NCBI GenBank assembly: GCA_003260075.1
Contig: QLIY01000180.1
Location: 1-64,000 of the forward strand
From: Phallusia mammillata
Taxonomy: Eukaryota > Chordata > Ascidiacea > Phlebobranchia > Ascidiidae
Direction of reading: 5' to 3'
Length of the DNA stretch: 64,000 bases
In this document: positions 63,101 to 64,000 of the stretch, one piece after another
Numbering within the stretch: the stretch's first letter is position 1
How the letters are laid out: each line of letters opens with the position of its first letter
Made by a program: the position numbers and the translations under genes
Notes under the pieces: generated by a model
Databases searched by the model: none
Seen by the model: the letters and a program-made list of their open reading frames with translations, nothing else
Told to the model about the DNA's origin: nothing

Positions 63101-64000
63101 AAACTCGAATGTATTTTCAGCGGTTGAGTTACAAAGAAAAGGAATGTGACCTACTGTTGTATGGTGTGATCGAATTCTGTAACCTGTAGGCTCCAACTCC
63201 TTTCGAAGTAAGAAAATAAAGGGGTGCTTAATCCTCCAGATTGAAAACCTGTTGAATGAGCAAAACGTTTTTGATTTACTTTGACTATTGTAGAGTAACG
63301 CTATTTGCCTTTTGCTGAAGACCACTGTATGCGAGTGCGGGGGGGGGGGACTGTATAAAGTTTTGTGCAACCTATGTTACACATAGGTAGAAAATGTACA
63401 TACCTTGTTTGTCGATCATCGTACATTTCGATCCACTCTTCAAAGACACGCAAGTATGTTGGGGGTCAATGTTTGTAATATACCGCTTACAAATGAACGG
63501 GGGGGGGGACTGACTATAATAGAGTAACGCTATTTGCCTTTTGCTGAAGACCACTGTATGCGAGTGCCTTCGATTTCAACCAGTTGTGGTCCTTTATAAT
63601 CGAGCATTCTTCCAAAATCTTTAGCTAAAAATGAAACTGTATAAAGTTTTGTGCAACTTATGTCACAAATAGGTAGAAAATGTACAAACCTTGTTTGTCG
63701 AGCATCGTACATTTCGATCCACTCTTCAAAGACACACAAGTATGTTGGGGGTCAATGTTTGTAATATACCGCTTACAAATGAACTCGTTTTGAAAATACG
63801 GGTTGGGACCAAAAATAAACTTTAACTCAAATGCAAACAACCCATCATCTGGAATAAAAGCAACATGAAATGCTGTATTGTATTTCAAAAGCGTTACAAA
63901 GCAGCTTCTTACTGTCATTACGAAGTAAACTCGTGCAATCCAACACGTCTTGACTTTGGTTTAGGTTTGAAAGTTCAACATCGATGTCAATCACGTGGCT
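60195..64000 (-). CDS. NAP/SET/TSPY-domain protein with long acidic tail, 5' end outside window
   Basis: Minus-strand exons >64000-63913, 63848-63690, 63618-63538, 63248-63155, 63047-62872, 62652-61912, 61744-61582, 61264-61181, 60797-60607, 60490-60353 and 60295-60195 keep phase throughout. The first exons carry a nucleosome-assembly-protein core: FELKFIFGPNPYFQNEFICKRY matches the family's 'FYFxxNPYFxNxVLxKEY', followed by GTRIQWSS (family STxIxW) and LFSYFE (family SFFxWF). These proteins are histone chaperones. The rest, about 500 residues, is disordered and acidic, rich in Ser/Thr/Asp/Glu, with repeated YDDVDD/YDAVDE motifs, and ends VDTCKQQ. Acceptor 63048 is weak and was chosen because it alone keeps phase. 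The third exon ends at a GC-type donor. Two placeholder junctions split and partly duplicate the NAP exons. Confidence 0.6.
60915..61222. other. Duplicated flanks around a 10-G placeholder (NAP-like gene)
   Basis: Copy 1 (60915-61064) and copy 2 (61076-61222) are about 148 bp each. Both contain the end of the exon encoding YELKSGNFFSSR and its donor; only copy 2 has the whole exon. The separator is exactly 10 G. Confidence 0.82.
63283..63782. other. Broken and complete allelic copies of the NAP-domain exons
   Basis: Segment A (63283-63338), 11 G, segment B (63350-63498), 10 G, then a full copy (63512-63782). A and B match the two ends of the full copy, but the 68 bp between them (63568-63635) are missing, replaced by G. 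This shows directly that a G run stands in for absent sequence. Confidence 0.85.

Noticed and set aside
1..64000. CRISPR array or prokaryotic mobile element
   Set aside because: The DNA is intron-bearing animal nuclear sequence, and no regularly spaced identical repeats were found.

Overview
This is a eukaryotic nuclear window: AT-rich, intron-containing genes on both strands, most introns about 60-500 bp, and intergenic gaps of 0.3-5 kb. Gene content (trans-3-hydroxyproline dehydratase-like, classical calpain, LRRC43, NUP133, glucoside xylosyltransferase, 2-O-sulfotransferase, a FAM217-like and a NAP/TSPY-like gene) points to an animal, most likely an invertebrate chordate. The compact introns and high allelic divergence would suit an ascidian such as Ciona or Phallusia. 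That is inference; the species cannot be read from the sequence.

Layout. 1-2154: gene-free, with a possible old transposon relic. 2155-3733 (-): proline-racemase-fold enzyme. 5553-9369 (-): unrecognised type II membrane protein with a Cys-rich C-terminus. 9370-12197: gene-free, with two hAT MITEs. 12592-22771 (+): complete classical calpain. 22772-27292: gene-poor. 27293-29953 (+): FAM217-like protein, 5' incomplete. 30276-31538 (+): HAD phosphatase. 32386-35853 (-): LRRC43. 36859-48886 (-): NUP133 in 24 exons, with an unrelated + strand gene (43754-45429) inside intron 9. 51066-51347 (-): a 55-residue protein. 52357-54990 (-) and 55763-58242 (+): a divergent pair of Golgi glycan enzymes (2-O-sulfotransferase and GXYLT). 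58600-59833 (-): small type I membrane protein. 60195 to beyond 64000 (-): NAP/SET/TSPY-domain gene with a long acidic tail, 5' end outside the window. Exon models were joined by hand from splice signals and reading phase.

Two features dominate the non-coding DNA. First, there are 17 short runs of G. Where the true flanks can be read from the neighbouring copy, nearly all reduce to exactly 10 G. Most sit between two nearly identical, slightly diverged copies of the same local sequence. Four longer runs (40-92 G) have no flanking duplication. Together they look like assembly gap placeholders (N rendered as G) between unmerged allelic contigs, not biology. They create false exon duplications and a false poly-glycine tract. 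Second, there are five non-autonomous hAT-type transposons with 8-bp target-site duplications, and a sixth apparently caught as a presence/absence difference between two allelic copies.

The genes do not form an operon or a single pathway. The nearest to a functional neighbourhood is the divergent sulfotransferase/xylosyltransferase pair. No CRISPR, tRNA, rRNA or clear viral element was seen. I found no convincing new multi-gene system. The most interesting leads are the Cys/Cys active site of the hydroxyproline enzyme, the nested gene in NUP133, and the unassigned membrane protein at 5553-9369.
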